From Dicyema japonicum (Eukaryota > Dicyemida > Rhombozoa > Dicyemidae), in the NCBI GenBank assembly GCA_011109175.1, contig RDEW01000003.1, positions 2,040,923-2,104,922 on the forward strand: a stretch of 64,000 bases of DNA. The letters are read 5' to 3'. This document shows positions 49,576-60,268 of the stretch, one piece after another. The notes beneath the pieces were generated by a model. The model made no database searches and had not been told where the DNA came from. It saw only the letters and a program-made list of their open reading frames with translations. The first letter of the stretch is position 1, and each line of letters starts with the position of its first letter. Position numbers and translations under genes: made by a program.

Positions 49576-51278
49576 TCACTCACGGACTGACCGTTTCACT
49601 TTATCGTATACCTCAGGAAAGGCATCCTCACACATATAAGCCCTCCTAACACTATCATACAACTCATGGTAAACATAGCCCTAAACTCATCCCTCGTGGC
49701 ATAACAGTCACTATACAACATTTGATAACTACTAATAACACAAAGACCACCCATTCATATCCCTCACAAACTTCTCTAGAGACCTCACAGACGTCGTATT
49801 ATCAAATCCTTCAGAGCGCACAGGCCCATATGACCCCACATCAACAAACATCTCACAGTTTTCAGCAGGTTTTATGAAGCCGGGATTATTTTTAACGAGC
49901 ATAGGACACAACCAGAGCGGATAAACCTTAATAATGATAACCAAAACCCTCAGTTTATTATCCAGAAAGTCGATGACCTTTCCCAAGCAGTCGATGGGGA
50001 CCAGCATATCCTGAATTAACTGATGCTGCTCACTGATCTGTTTTATCCATTTATTCTGCGTGAGTTTTAACAGAGATATTTTTAACGGGTAAATCCAGCC
50101 AAGCAGCCAACGAAAGAATACGTTATTCCCAAATGGTATGATCTCCTAGGGGGTCTACCAGAGATATCTACTTTGGCCTGCCAGAACAGTCCTCGACTGT
50201 GTCTGTGATAGTACTGACTCAATGGAATCATCTCTGTGGTCACTTTCGAGGAGCTCAATTTTTTCTCCACATGGGTGTAAAACCAGGGCTTATACCAGCT
50301 GTTTATGTTATTAACCTACATAACTTAAACAAAAACCGGATAGTGAGGATCTCCGTCACTTAGTTCACCAGTCATGAGGACTCCGCAGTCCCGACTATAT
50401 AGAAGACACTCAACAAAATGTGAAGGGTTGGGGCACGTGGAAACGTCGGTAAATCGCCTACAGATATCTTCCGTGCTTCGCAATGGCTCATAGGCCAATT
50501 TTACGTATTTCTTGCACGGAATTATCCTTATTTCCACGGAGACGAGGAATCCCAACGTGCCATAAGACCACGGAATTGAGTAAAAGAGGTCAGCCTTGTC
50601 GTTCTAAACGTGCTATTCTCAAGTACCTCAGAACAGTGAAGTACGCGGCCATGAGAAGTCACAATGTCATATGAAACCGCACAGTGCTGGAATAAACCGT
50701 AAATATGAGAAGAGGACTCGATTCCCGTACCCAGAATGAGACCACCAGACGTAAATAAACGACAAACCGACGGTGAGATCGTCCAACTCGGGCAGAACGG
50801 TCAGTGTGTACCCAAGAGGGGTCAAATATTCTGAGATCTGTTTCATGGAGACACGTGGTTCGACTTCCAGAGTATTTTTGTCAACGTTGAGTTTTATTAT
50901 TTTGTTTAGTTCGACTTCGATGTTGCAGTACTTTGACTTGTATTTTGAATCCTTCACGGAGACCGTCTTCCACGATGGTTTTGATGTACACATGAAGTTT
51001 TGTCGTCCTTCCTGATTCCATTTCACCACCTTTATGGTAAAATCGCGGAAAACCTGCTTAACTACCATTTCCACGTTCTTTTCGTGAGTACTCTCACAAG
51101 AGCGTATGGAGTTTAATTTATTTAATATAAAAAAGACAAATTCGAATATCATTGATGCCGGAATTAAGAAAATACAGACAAATATCCATCGGTAATGTTT
51201 GAGGAAATATGCCGGTCCCTTTGTAAGATATTCATAACATAGAAATATCGTGGAGATTCCTAGCAAAGATGAAAGCAT
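49576..51278 (-). CDS. DHCR24: Delta(24)-sterol reductase (seladin-1 family)
   Basis: FAD-dependent ER membrane enzyme that reduces the C24 double bond of sterols. ATG 51278 gives MLSSLLGISTIFLCYEYL, then a hydrophobic anchor HYRWIFVCIFLIPASMIFEF, FMCTSKPSWKTVS, VEPRVSMKQISEYL, VLPELDDLTVG (FAD-binding), GLILGTGIESSSHIYGLFQH, WSYGTLGFLVSVEIRIIP, YKPWFYTHVE, YYHRHSRGLFW, IIPFGNN, VYPLWLCP and DAFPEVYDK. Introns 50604-50626, 50316-50336, 50146-50171, 49927-49947 are GT-AG. Two further 22-nt insertions (50746-50767, 49720-49741) must be removed for the conserved frame but lack a terminal AG. Near 49640 one base is missing before VYHELYDSV. Stop TGA 49576-49578. Length matches the family. Confidence 0.94.
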
Positions 51279-52425
51279 TTTATTTAAATTTAAAAATTTT
51301 ATTATTATTTTTTTTTTAATTTTTACTAATAAATATTTATTAAATATCGCATGCCATCGTGCAGGCCGTGTGATCATGTCCAGCCAAAGTCTTTAAGCTT
51401 AACAGCCCAAAACTGATGTTTAAACAAATTTCTCGACTCATATATGAATGTAAACTACACAAAAATCGTCAGAGAAAAATGTTGATAAATTTAGAGTAGT
51501 ATATAGTAAAAAATTTTAACTCTATTGTGGATGGGCCGAAGTTGATGTATACACATTCCAGTTAAAAAATCAATCATTTAAATCGAATATTATTCAAAAT
51601 CTAAAAAAAGATTTTTTACTTAGTGATTAAACATTGGTTGTGAGATGTTCAAACTTAAGAATTTGTCCGGACGCGATGGCATGCGACAATAAATAATTGG
51701 TTATTTGTTAAAATTGACAGTATCGCAAATAAATGAAACAATTTCAGTGTCATGTTATGGACATGAGCTACTTGCATCGTATGGACGTCAGCGCCCAGTG
51801 CTCTGTACACATGTAGGACAGTGTCGTTGTTTTGAGAACGTTCGTATATAAAGAGAGCGTAAAGTTTAAGCTTATGAACGTCTTCTGACTATGTAGATCG
51901 CTCATATCTGCGGCATGTCAATTTGACACCATTTGTGGTCTCATTTTAATGAATTTCGTCGACGATACATTTTTTTCATTCTTGACACAAAATTTTTGAA
52001 ATTTCGATGTCATTGAGTAGAATGCTACTAGTAGCTCATTATGCACTAATAGACGAGTTCGACATTTATTTCATTGCATTTAGTCCAGAAAATCCAGTTT
52101 CGCATAAATATGAGGTAACTAATGGCAAAAACTTTCATTGTTTTATCGACAAATTTCACATTCCTTACATCGATTAACCAAAAATGAATTAGTTCTTCTC
52201 TCAAATTTTTGTTTCAATAATGTATCACATGACAATTCTATCATTTTTTCTTTTTCAAAAAAATGTCGATACAAATTCACATCTTCTCATCAGTAAATGG
52301 ATTTTGTATCCATGCGAACGTTTCACAGTGCGATCCTTAAAATAATGAGCAAAATGCTTCAACAAACAATCCAAATGCTCAGCAAATATGTTTTAGTCGC
52401 TTGAAAATTGCGATCTAACTAAGTA
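51279..52425. other. AT-rich intergenic stretch upstream of DHCR24
   Basis: No gene or mobile-element motif recognised. Confidence 0.35.
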
Positions 52426-52765
52426 TGACGTCTCTGTCTGCTGTCTACAAGAGACAAAAACGACCGTATAATGTACAGAACTGTTTGGAAAATTCCACCT
52501 TTTTATCTTCCCGTCGGCCTGCCGACATTATGGTCTCAAATTTGCAGTCCATCAGGACCTGATTCACTATGTTACAAGGGTGTGGACAGCATCTGGTATT
52601 ATAATGGAAATGGCGGACGACCCGGACTACCTAAGAGAACTAGTGCGCAACAGAAGATCATGGTCGAAGCTAACGGAGAGGATGGTTCGGAATACGGCAC
52701 AAGGGAAACTTAACTATTTTTATGTTTTCTCGGGAGTGCTTTTTAATAATGATATCGACTATGAC
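52426..52765 (+). mobile_element. LINE 3'-end fragment, near copy of 22615-22935
   Basis: Encodes MADDPDYLRELVRNRRSWSK and LTERMVRNTAQGKL, a LINE C-terminal end, and ends in gggagtgctttttaataa. The match to 22615-22935 is close (a few substitutions), including the shared start tgctgtctacaagagacaaa. Frame is open here but shifted in the other copy. Confidence 0.7.
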
Positions 52766-52839
52766 ACAAAAAGTATTTAACAGTGGGAACATGTCATAGA
52801 TATTTTCTGTTTAGATTTCCATAGCTCCAATTTTTAATG

Positions 52840-53265
52840 AATGCTTTTACTTTGTCTTTTTGGAATGAATGCATTTGTGGTCCCTGCATAGATTTATTCA
52901 ATACATTCAGTTTCCAAAAGCCAAATAGGCAAATTTACACTTTGCAAAAAGCTTAGCTTTTAAGAGACTGTGTTTGGTGTTTATAACTTTTTTAATTTTT
53001 GTAAAAATATTGTTAAGTTCTGGACTCGTATTCTTCTGCGTAATTTCTGCTGCTCTGTTTTTTACAAGAGCTTGAAGACCAGATTTGTATCTTGACATTG
53101 ACTGTGCTCCGTCTGTACAAAGTCCAACACAATTAATCCATTTTATGTTGCTCTCTTCAAAAAAGTGTATCAATATTATCAAAAATATTATTGGCTGTGA
53201 TCCTTCCTGGAAATGGTTTGCAAAATAATAGATCTTCTATTATACTACTTTCTGTAGCGTCTGGC
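52840..53265 (-). pseudogene. hAT (ZBED5-like) transposase fragment
   Basis: The minus-strand frame 52907-53182 reads NIKWINCVGLCTDGAQSMS, RYKSGLQALVKNRAAEI, SPELNNIFTKIKKVIN, HSLLKAKLFAKC. CTDGA is the hAT catalytic region around the second acidic residue; the rest follows ZBED5-like proteins but with a gap where the H-x-x-H region should be. Only a middle section remains. Confidence 0.75.
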
Positions 53266-55104
53266 TATCGAACTCTTCTAATTTTCTTTAAAAAATTCTT
53301 CGGACTTCAGAATGAATGTTTCATAATGTCCTTTTAATTTGCATGGCCTCATACTATCTGGTGAAGTGTTTTGAAACAAAGCAAACAGAGGGGTATTTCA
53401 AAGGAATCTGAATGCTAACAATAAGTAGGATGGAGGAATTTATCCATGCTGTAATACTCAAGAATTTATCCATGCTGTTGATCTAATTTTCGATTCTGGT
53501 TGCTGAAACAACTCCGAGAGCGCCTTGTCCAGTTGAACCCTCTGCCCATATGGCATCTCCGGGCTCTGTCTCCTATACTCCAGTGTCAGACTCTCTATGG
53601 CCCGCTTTAATACAGTGGACTGTAGATACGCCTGGAGCTTCCTATCTACCCCCAACTGCTTCAGATAACCCTTGTGGTACTTTGTTGCAATCCCTTCTTA
53701 CGTCATTACTATTGAAATAACGAGGACCTCGCAACCAAGCATCTGCCCCATCTCGTTTGCACGAGTCCGCGCCTCCCATTTTGGAATCCTCTCGTTTAAC
53801 CAAGTTGTATAGTAGCTTTGAAGTTATGTAGTGTTTATCAAGTTTTTTAATCACTTCATTATAAATAACTACAGCCGCATGGCGGCAACGTTATTGTGGT
53901 GCTGTGGCTACTTGATTTTAGATTTTTTGTTTGCTCCTTTTGTTCTTTCTCTTATTTTTTTAATAAAGTGGCGTCATGTGATCCACATGTCTCAGTGCCA
54001 GGGTGGCACGAAAAAGGATCATTTACTCTCCCCCACTTTACTGGAGATGTCTCACAACTGCAAGGAATGACCTTTTATGCTGGTTCTGGATGAATTTGTG
54101 TTACATTGGAAGGACTGTTTCTGTGACAGTGAGAACTAGATGCACCTAATTAGTTGGTAACTGTTGACTTCTTCCTCGGTGTATCAGGGTTAATAATACT
54201 AATCATGCCTTAGTAGGTAGTCGCTGATTAACATACGACCACGCCTTGTCTCCAAGTGGTCGAGAATTTTCCTGGCAGAACTACAGTTATTGCATTTTTC
54301 TCTACCATAGTAGGAAAATAAATTGCCGTCTTGTATAAGACACAGCAATCCTTCAGACCTAAGAGAATCGTCCCCGTGTCATATGATTCGCTGAAGTCGA
54401 CGCTGATATCATCCAAGCAGTCGAAAAGAGTTCCATGAAGTTGCTTTCTTCATTAAGATTTCTTCTGCAGCTCTTAAATAGTCAGAGTCATAAAAGCAGG
54501 TTCTTTGAGGTTCGATTGAGGAATTCTACGATCGTGGTTTCTTTGATTCTATGATCCATAGAATCCCTACCTTCCGCAGGTAATACTTCGACCTCTCCAG
54601 GTCTTGGAGGAATTGTAGAAGCATCCGTTTACTTTTATGGGTAATAGATACCAATCCTTCTCCCGACACTTCCGGAGAACTCTCATTGAGCTCCAAAGAA
54701 CACTACAGATATTCTACCTCCACCAATAGATCTAACTTAACATGTTACCCGAGTTCAATCTTTTATCTCCCAGATGTCGATTCTCTTTTACCCCAGCAAA
54801 TATCGATATCAACGATTTTTGAAAAAGTTCTTTTTCTGTCCTCTAGCTCAATGGTCCCCACATTTTTGTTGCCGTACACCAGTGAGCGTTAGACCATTTT
54901 ATCGCGGTCAGGGGGTAGATTGTTTACTTGCAACTTACATGTACCATTGTACAACCAACAGCATGGTACCAATGATATTTTGAAGATCAAATCTAGGATA
55001 GAGACTACGTGGGGAGGTCCAAAATTAAAAAACGTCGAAATTTTTAATTGAACCGGCTTATAATTTTTTGAATTTGCGGTTAAGAAAATTTCCAATTAAA
55101 CTAA
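53266..55104. other. Repeat-rich stretch without a recognised gene
   Basis: 53930-54200 is the inverted second copy of the repeat at 8500-8835. A GC-richer block at 53480-53800 has an open minus-strand frame (LQAYLQSTVLKRAIESLTLE) of unknown origin and shares ttcgattctggttgctgaaa with 16746-16765. 54228-54416 has an open minus frame without a named motif. Nothing else is recognised. Confidence 0.35.
53930..54200 (-). repeat. Dispersed repeat, copy 2
   Basis: Inverted relative to 8500-8835, with shared blocks such as catgtgatccacatgtctc against its complement there. Moderate divergence; family unknown. Confidence 0.55.
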
Positions 55105-55495
55105 TTTATATAATTTCCCGATCAATAGCGTCACTAAATTTTTTAAGGGCACAAGTGTAAAAACTGATTTTTTTAATTTTCTCTTTTCAGCACCTCCTCT
55201 GGAAACATAGTTTTTCCATGTTCTGAATAAATTCTCAATTGGATTGAGAAATTGCGAGTAATGGTATGGAACATGTAGATTGTCTGTATAATGGTGGATA
55301 CAGACATTATTAAAGATATCGGGTCTTCACTTCCCTCTTCATAACAAAGATTTTGTTAAGGATTCCAGAAAAATTAGTCATTGATGGAATTTTTGGTTCT
55401 GATGGTCCCTACAGGAATATAGTAGAAGATCTGAAATAGCTCTTCCTCTTCTTGATCTTTAGGATCTTGAAAATCCGACCTGATTATGAGTTTTA
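55105..55495 (-). mobile_element. Relic of an IS630/Tc1-type DDE transposon, copy 2
   Basis: Minus strand reads, across frameshifts, HHYTDNLHVPYHYSQFLNPI and ENLFRTWKNYVSRGGAEKRK, which matches the C-terminal DDE-3 region of IS630/Tc1 transposases (V-x-Y-x-P-Y-S-P-x-LNPIE-x-x-F). The first part near 55370 is scattered. A diverged copy is at 7380-7770. Confidence 0.65.
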
Positions 55496-56119
55496 AAATG
55501 TTCTTTTATCCAAAAATATATTTACCCTTCCCAATGTAATGATTAGAAAGTTATGCTAATGGACGATAGTGACGTTAATGGTGGGGAAACCCTATAATTC
55601 CGTGATAATAATTCATTCATTCAATTTGAATACTTGGATATATCAATTTGTATGTTTTATAGCTGACTATGAGCGAAGTAAACTGTTACCATTTGATTGG
55701 GCAAATTATGTAAAATTTACTTATTTTGTCAAAATTAGAATATTCAGGGAATGGTGTTATTCTCATAGTCTAAGTCAGTGTTTCTCAAAGAGGGGCAATT
55801 CGCCCTTCATAAAAGAATTTTTCTTCATAGGGGGATGCGAAAAGAAGGTTGAGAAACACTGGGTTACCTTTCATGAATGACAAATATATAGAATCTGTTC
55901 TACACTAGATCCCAAAATAGGGCAAAAATATTGAGGACCAATGGGTCGGTCGAGTTAATTCGAGGTGAAAGTAAGGATCTCTGAAAGTGACCTGTCTTGA
56001 CGGGTCGCTTCTTAATGGCTATCAGCTTCCTAAAAGGTAACTGCGGTTAAATAAGCACAAAATATTTTATCAAATCTGATAATGGACAGAAATAAAAAAA
56101 GAAAATAAAAAACTATCAA
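55496..56119. other. Intergenic stretch containing a hAT-type MITE
   Basis: AT-rich, no gene recognised apart from the miniature element at 55776-55861. Confidence 0.4.
55776..55861. mobile_element. 86-bp hAT-type MITE
   Basis: Starts CAGTGTTTCTCAA and ends TTGAGAAACACTG, perfect 13-bp terminal inverted repeats of hAT type. The interior has no coding content. The flanking octamers do not match, so the target duplication has decayed or the ends are slightly misplaced. Confidence 0.75.
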
Positions 56120-57988
56120 CTACAAATTGTTGACTCCACGACTTTGCAAATGTTCATATAACCGCCCATTATCCATAATAATTCCAGGGAAGCCAAAATC
56201 AGCCGAATAGGCATGCTTTCTTCCACGCGACTTCATAACCCAGTAAAGAAACAGACACGAAGACACGATAATAATACAGGCAAACAGAACTACGTAGAAA
56301 TCAAAATAAACTCGCAATAATCTGTTTCCAATTATACTTCGATTTGTCCTTCGCTAAGACAAGAAAATGCCTGATCTTGTTTTGGATGTCAAATTCAACT
56401 GATTTGATGATCGGACCGAAGACCACGGATCCATTAGCATAAATATTAGTAACCAGTGTATCTGGAGACTTGTTTCTCCCGAATTTCCACACATCAGAAT
56501 CAATTTTCCTAAATATATTTTAACACAAACTTTGAGTTATATTCCACATAATCAATCAAAACCTTAATCAACTGACTCTTGAGACCAGGGTCCAGAGTGT
56601 CAGAGAACGGAAAAAGTAGCTAAATCTCACAAAATGGGACAAACAGGTGGGGAGTCCTCCACCGTGGTGGTGAAATTGATAAACGTGACCTTTTGTTGGA
56701 CGTTAAAGGATGAGTTCCAAATATCATACAACCCAAATGAATTGTAGACAAATTTGCAGAAAATTGACTTGTAGCTATCATCCCCCAAATTCACGTGTAA
56801 ATCGAAAAACTTCAAAGCCGCTGATGGAAGATCATATCTTCGGTAATTAATAAATAAACTCAGTAATCCCAGTCTTTGTGAGAACGGCCACCATGGCATC
56901 GATGAGCTGGTCCTTCGAGGCTATGGGGAGGTTGTCTCCTTGATACCATCTCCCAATCATGGAACAACTTTCGGAGGGGTTAAAGGCTGAAAGTACAATA
57001 AATCGAACAACCATACATAACTGGAATATAAAAGCTTCTACTGAAGGGATCCTTGCTTACATAAGGCAACCATGGGTTCAGGGTCCTCGTATTGTTGAGA
57101 ATATCCGATAAACTCAGTATTTTGGATTTAACCTTGACTAAAAATAATTAATACAAGCATTTCCAGGCAACGAATATTATCACAACGAAAGTAGTTTAAA
57201 AGCTTCTGTTTTTGATAGTTTTTGAGATGGCCTTGTGAGGTAAACGAGGGACCAAAAAGGGCATACATCCCAATGTAGGGATAATTATTCATGGCCGAGT
57301 ACAAAAGGTCACTTGCAGGTCTTCCTCTCCCAGAGTACACTATTTTCTCGAGTGGAATGCAAAAACGTCGATAAAGTCGGAAAATCACAAAATAAGCGAG
57401 ATTGATGTCTGCAAATCCAACGTTTGTAGATTCGTCATTGATACTTTATAATCATAACATCATTTACTTGTTAAAGCCCAGAAAACCTGAACGGTAGTAG
57501 AGGATCACCACCAAGGCTCCCGACTCCCTTGCAAGAGATATTGCGTCCTGCTTTATGGCGGATTTATTTTTCTCCAAGATATCCACGTGCCATATGAAAG
57601 TGAATGAGGGACCATTTTGCTCGCAATTTACGTTGTATGTTCCTTTGGAGACCGGGGAGGAGACGTAAATGTCAAAATCGAAACAGTGAGAAGCGTCAAG
57701 TGGACTCCCGTCTTCTCCAAGGCACAGGTTGGGGTCGTCCGTCCTCGATTGGAATATCACTTTTGGAATATCTCCATCTCCGATTTGTCTTGGATTGTGA
57801 AGTAAAAATATCAATTTTTCACGAACGACTGGCATTGCGTAAGGAATTCCGTAAAAATAAGCGACGTGTTTCCCTTCAGAATTGACTTTCCCTTCCAACG
57901 AGAATGTGTCAAATTTGAAAACAACGTCCTCATCATTTTGTTTGAGGAAACATGAGAAAAAAACAACGCACAAAAAACATTTAGGCAT
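56120..57988 (-). CDS. Cholinesterase-like adhesion-type membrane protein, catalytic residues lost
   Basis: ATG 57988 begins MPKCFLCVVFFSCFL, a likely signal peptide. The alpha/beta-hydrolase ectodomain follows: VAYFYGIPYAMP, SHCFDFDIYVSS, FTFIWHVDILEKN, ALVVILYYRSGFLGF, YSGRGRPASDLLYSAMNNYP. The oxyanion HGGG reads WHVD and the nucleophile motif GxSxG reads GRGRP, so the serine is gone. Near the end (56120-56317) comes one membrane span (FYVVLFACIIIVSSCLFLYW) and a tail ending HLQSRGVNNL. This layout is that of neuroligin/neurotactin-type cholinesterase-like adhesion molecules. Exons 57464-57988, 57128-57388, 56627-56899, 56301-56492 and 56120-56317 are seen as open blocks; I did not fix all micro-introns. 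It probably works at the cell surface; ligand unknown. Confidence 0.75.
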
Positions 57989-58159
57989 AGAAACTTTCCA
58001 ATTATTTATTTATATTTTTATCTATTATCAAATTTTTTAATTAATTTTTAATTTTATTAATTTTAAAATAATTAATTCAAGAAATCAAGAAATTATTTCC
58101 AATTAACCAGATGCATGAGTATTCTTGCCATATCCGAGAGCGTTATGGCCACTGACCCA

Positions 58160-58960
58160 AAAGAATGGACGAGACTTGTAGTACTGGTACGTAACAGGCT
58201 ACCCCGAATGCTCTGAATGACTGGCCGTACTTGGCGGTGCTTTACAGTTGCAGATTTAGACTGCTATATCTGTGAGTGAGATCAAGAAAATGGCTATAAA
58301 CAATGAGGAGGGTTAGAGGAGGAGTACTTGTCTAAAGAGTCGGGGACTAGATGATCACAGTTGCCAAAGAGTCCACGAACAACAGAGCTGTGATACTTTG
58401 CAGCTCATCCATGTTTATGAAGTTTTCGCACGGAATTTCGCTGCAGTCATTAAATGTAGTGCTTGATTCCAAATCTGGACAATCCCCAGACTACTGCAGA
58501 TTATAGATCGATAACCTGCATGCAACCCTGTATAAGCTGACCAAAATTGGTGGCTAATGAGATTAGGTGCTTTGTAGAAGCCATGGAATTCTCTCCGAGG
58601 AACAGCTTGGCTCTGCATGAAATTGTCAAGGGAAAAAGAGCAGGCTTTGATCAACAAGTGCCTTTTTTATGTCTCATGGAAACTTACTTTTGTCAATGTG
58701 GGTGGATGTGAAGAAGGTTTATGATTCAGTTGATCATTATTACCTTGTCGACTCCCTACACAGGCTGTGTATGCCTGTGTGGTTCATCAGATTTGTAGTG
58801 GCTGTTATGAATAGTAGTCCCTTATGCCTGAGACAAAGCGACAAATTACTGAAGGCATGCGTAAAGGAAAAAGCGTTGTCGTGCGAGACTTCTTTGAGCG
58901 CATCCTTATACGAATCCACGACATCCTGATAGCTGAGTCGAGTGTGTCTGATAGCAAGCG
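58160..58960 (+). mobile_element. Decayed LINE reverse transcriptase
   Basis: Shifted-frame matches to DYRSITCMQP, FSPRNSLALHEIVKGKRAGF, then VDVKKVYDSVDHYYLVDSL (motif A with its catalytic Asp) at 58669-58760. The first part (58160-58200) resembles a LINE 3' end (DPKEWTRLVVLVRN). The spacing and wording recall R2/NeSL-type reverse transcriptases, but the assignment is tentative. Later domains are missing. Confidence 0.6.
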
Positions 58961-59129
58961 CGTCAAAATAACAGTCGAGAAAATATGAGAAATTCACCCA
59001 GGATCAAATTACAAATAAATAATTTAATTGAAAGGATTAATTTTCTTGGTTAAATTACTCTCAGCTGTTTGTTCCGCTCGCAGTTGAAATTTCTGGTTCC
59101 CATGCGCCTTCGAGGTAAAATTCCCAAGG

Positions 59130-59270
59130 AAATCTGATTTCCACACGCATTAGAGATTCCTCTCAGGATGGGCAGCGAGATTAGTTCAAATCACCAGTGC
59201 TCAGGGGGATCTCATGTTTGTGCAGAAATCCGATTCCCTAGACGTTCACAAAAACAAACTGCCTTCGATT
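59130..59270 (-). mobile_element. LINE C-terminal-domain fragment
   Basis: Minus strand: LGNRISAQT, then across stops HW, FELISLPILRGISNAC, parallel to LGNRITSCTGD and FERISLAILRGNSHAV in the copy at 18253-18760. Strongly decayed. Confidence 0.5.
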
Positions 59271-59271
59271 A

Positions 59272-59970
59272 AAAAGCTAAGAGATCAAAGATAGAACTTG
59301 AAGAGATTTGAGAGATTAAATTTTAATAAAATAGTAAAACGTGGCTACAATTTTAGTAAAGTTTAAAAAATTTAGTAAAGTCCTTCAAAAGTTGAAATGT
59401 TACTCCTTACACGTCCTCTGCGCCCAAGAGAGTCATCGATTTTTTGAATTGCCTATCGATTTTTTGAATTTAAGGAATTGTGTTAAATATAAGTGATTTT
59501 TATCAATGGGAATCTTCGAATTCTCGGTCCACCAGTGTCCCACCGTTGTCAATTAGTGCTTCCGTGTGTGTTCGCAGAGAAACTCGATTGTAGTACACTT
59601 CTTCAGGACCGATCAGTACTCCTCTACATTTTTATAGTATTTATAACATGAAGACTCCAAAGGGAGGAAATGCCGTAGCAAAAAGACACTCAAATTCTTC
59701 CAATTATTTCTAATGTGTGACGATATCTGAGATACTCTCTACTGTGCTCGAACGGGAGATATATATTTGAATTGATTTTCCTACAGGAATCATCAAAAAA
59801 TATCTTGTAGGATGAAGAGAACTTTATAAAGCTAGTTGAAGACATGTTAAGTACTGCTCATGTAATTGGATTCGGGTCATAAGTGAAAAGTTCAAAAATT
59901 AACTCCCGCTAAGTTAATGATGAGTGTCCCACTCCAGTCATGCGGGATTCAAAACCTTGCTAAATCAGAG
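59272..59970. other. Intergenic stretch, no recognised gene
   Basis: AT-rich to mixed. No motif recognised. Confidence 0.35.
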
Positions 59971-60235
59971 TTATTTTAGTTTCCCATTCATCCCAAAAGC
60001 ATTCTAAGATTCGAGGACGAAAACTTTCGCAAAAGAAACACGTGACAAGCTCAGCCAACCCGCCAATTGGCATAAGTACTGAAGGGAATAATAACTCACT
60101 CCTTTCAGAGCGATGTCAAAGACCTTCCAAATCCGACTTATTTCATTCCCTAAGGACTCAAAAAAGATCTGAGTATAGCTTGTATCCACCAAACTAGAAA
60201 TCTGTGATACACAACCACGTGACCAGCCCAGACAT
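59971..60235 (-). CDS. Small unrecognised protein with three micro-introns
   Basis: Exons (-): 60216-60235, 60100-60193, 60025-60078, 59971-60003; introns of 22, 21 and 21 nt, all GT-AG in the style of the other genes. The product, about 66 residues, starts MSGLVTCLVDTSYTQIFFES, has IWKVFDIALKGYLCQLAGWL in the middle and ends SFAKNAFGMNGKLK. The middle segment is hydrophobic with scattered charges and could be a membrane-associated helix. No family recognised. Its ATG lies 33 bp after the stop of PDCD2L on the same strand, so the two may share a transcript or this may be an overlooked 3' exon set. Two of its introns are a multiple of three and contain no in-frame stop, so exon limits could differ. 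Confidence 0.55.
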
Positions 60236-60268
60236 CACTAAATAAAAAAAATATTATAAAAGTAAAAA

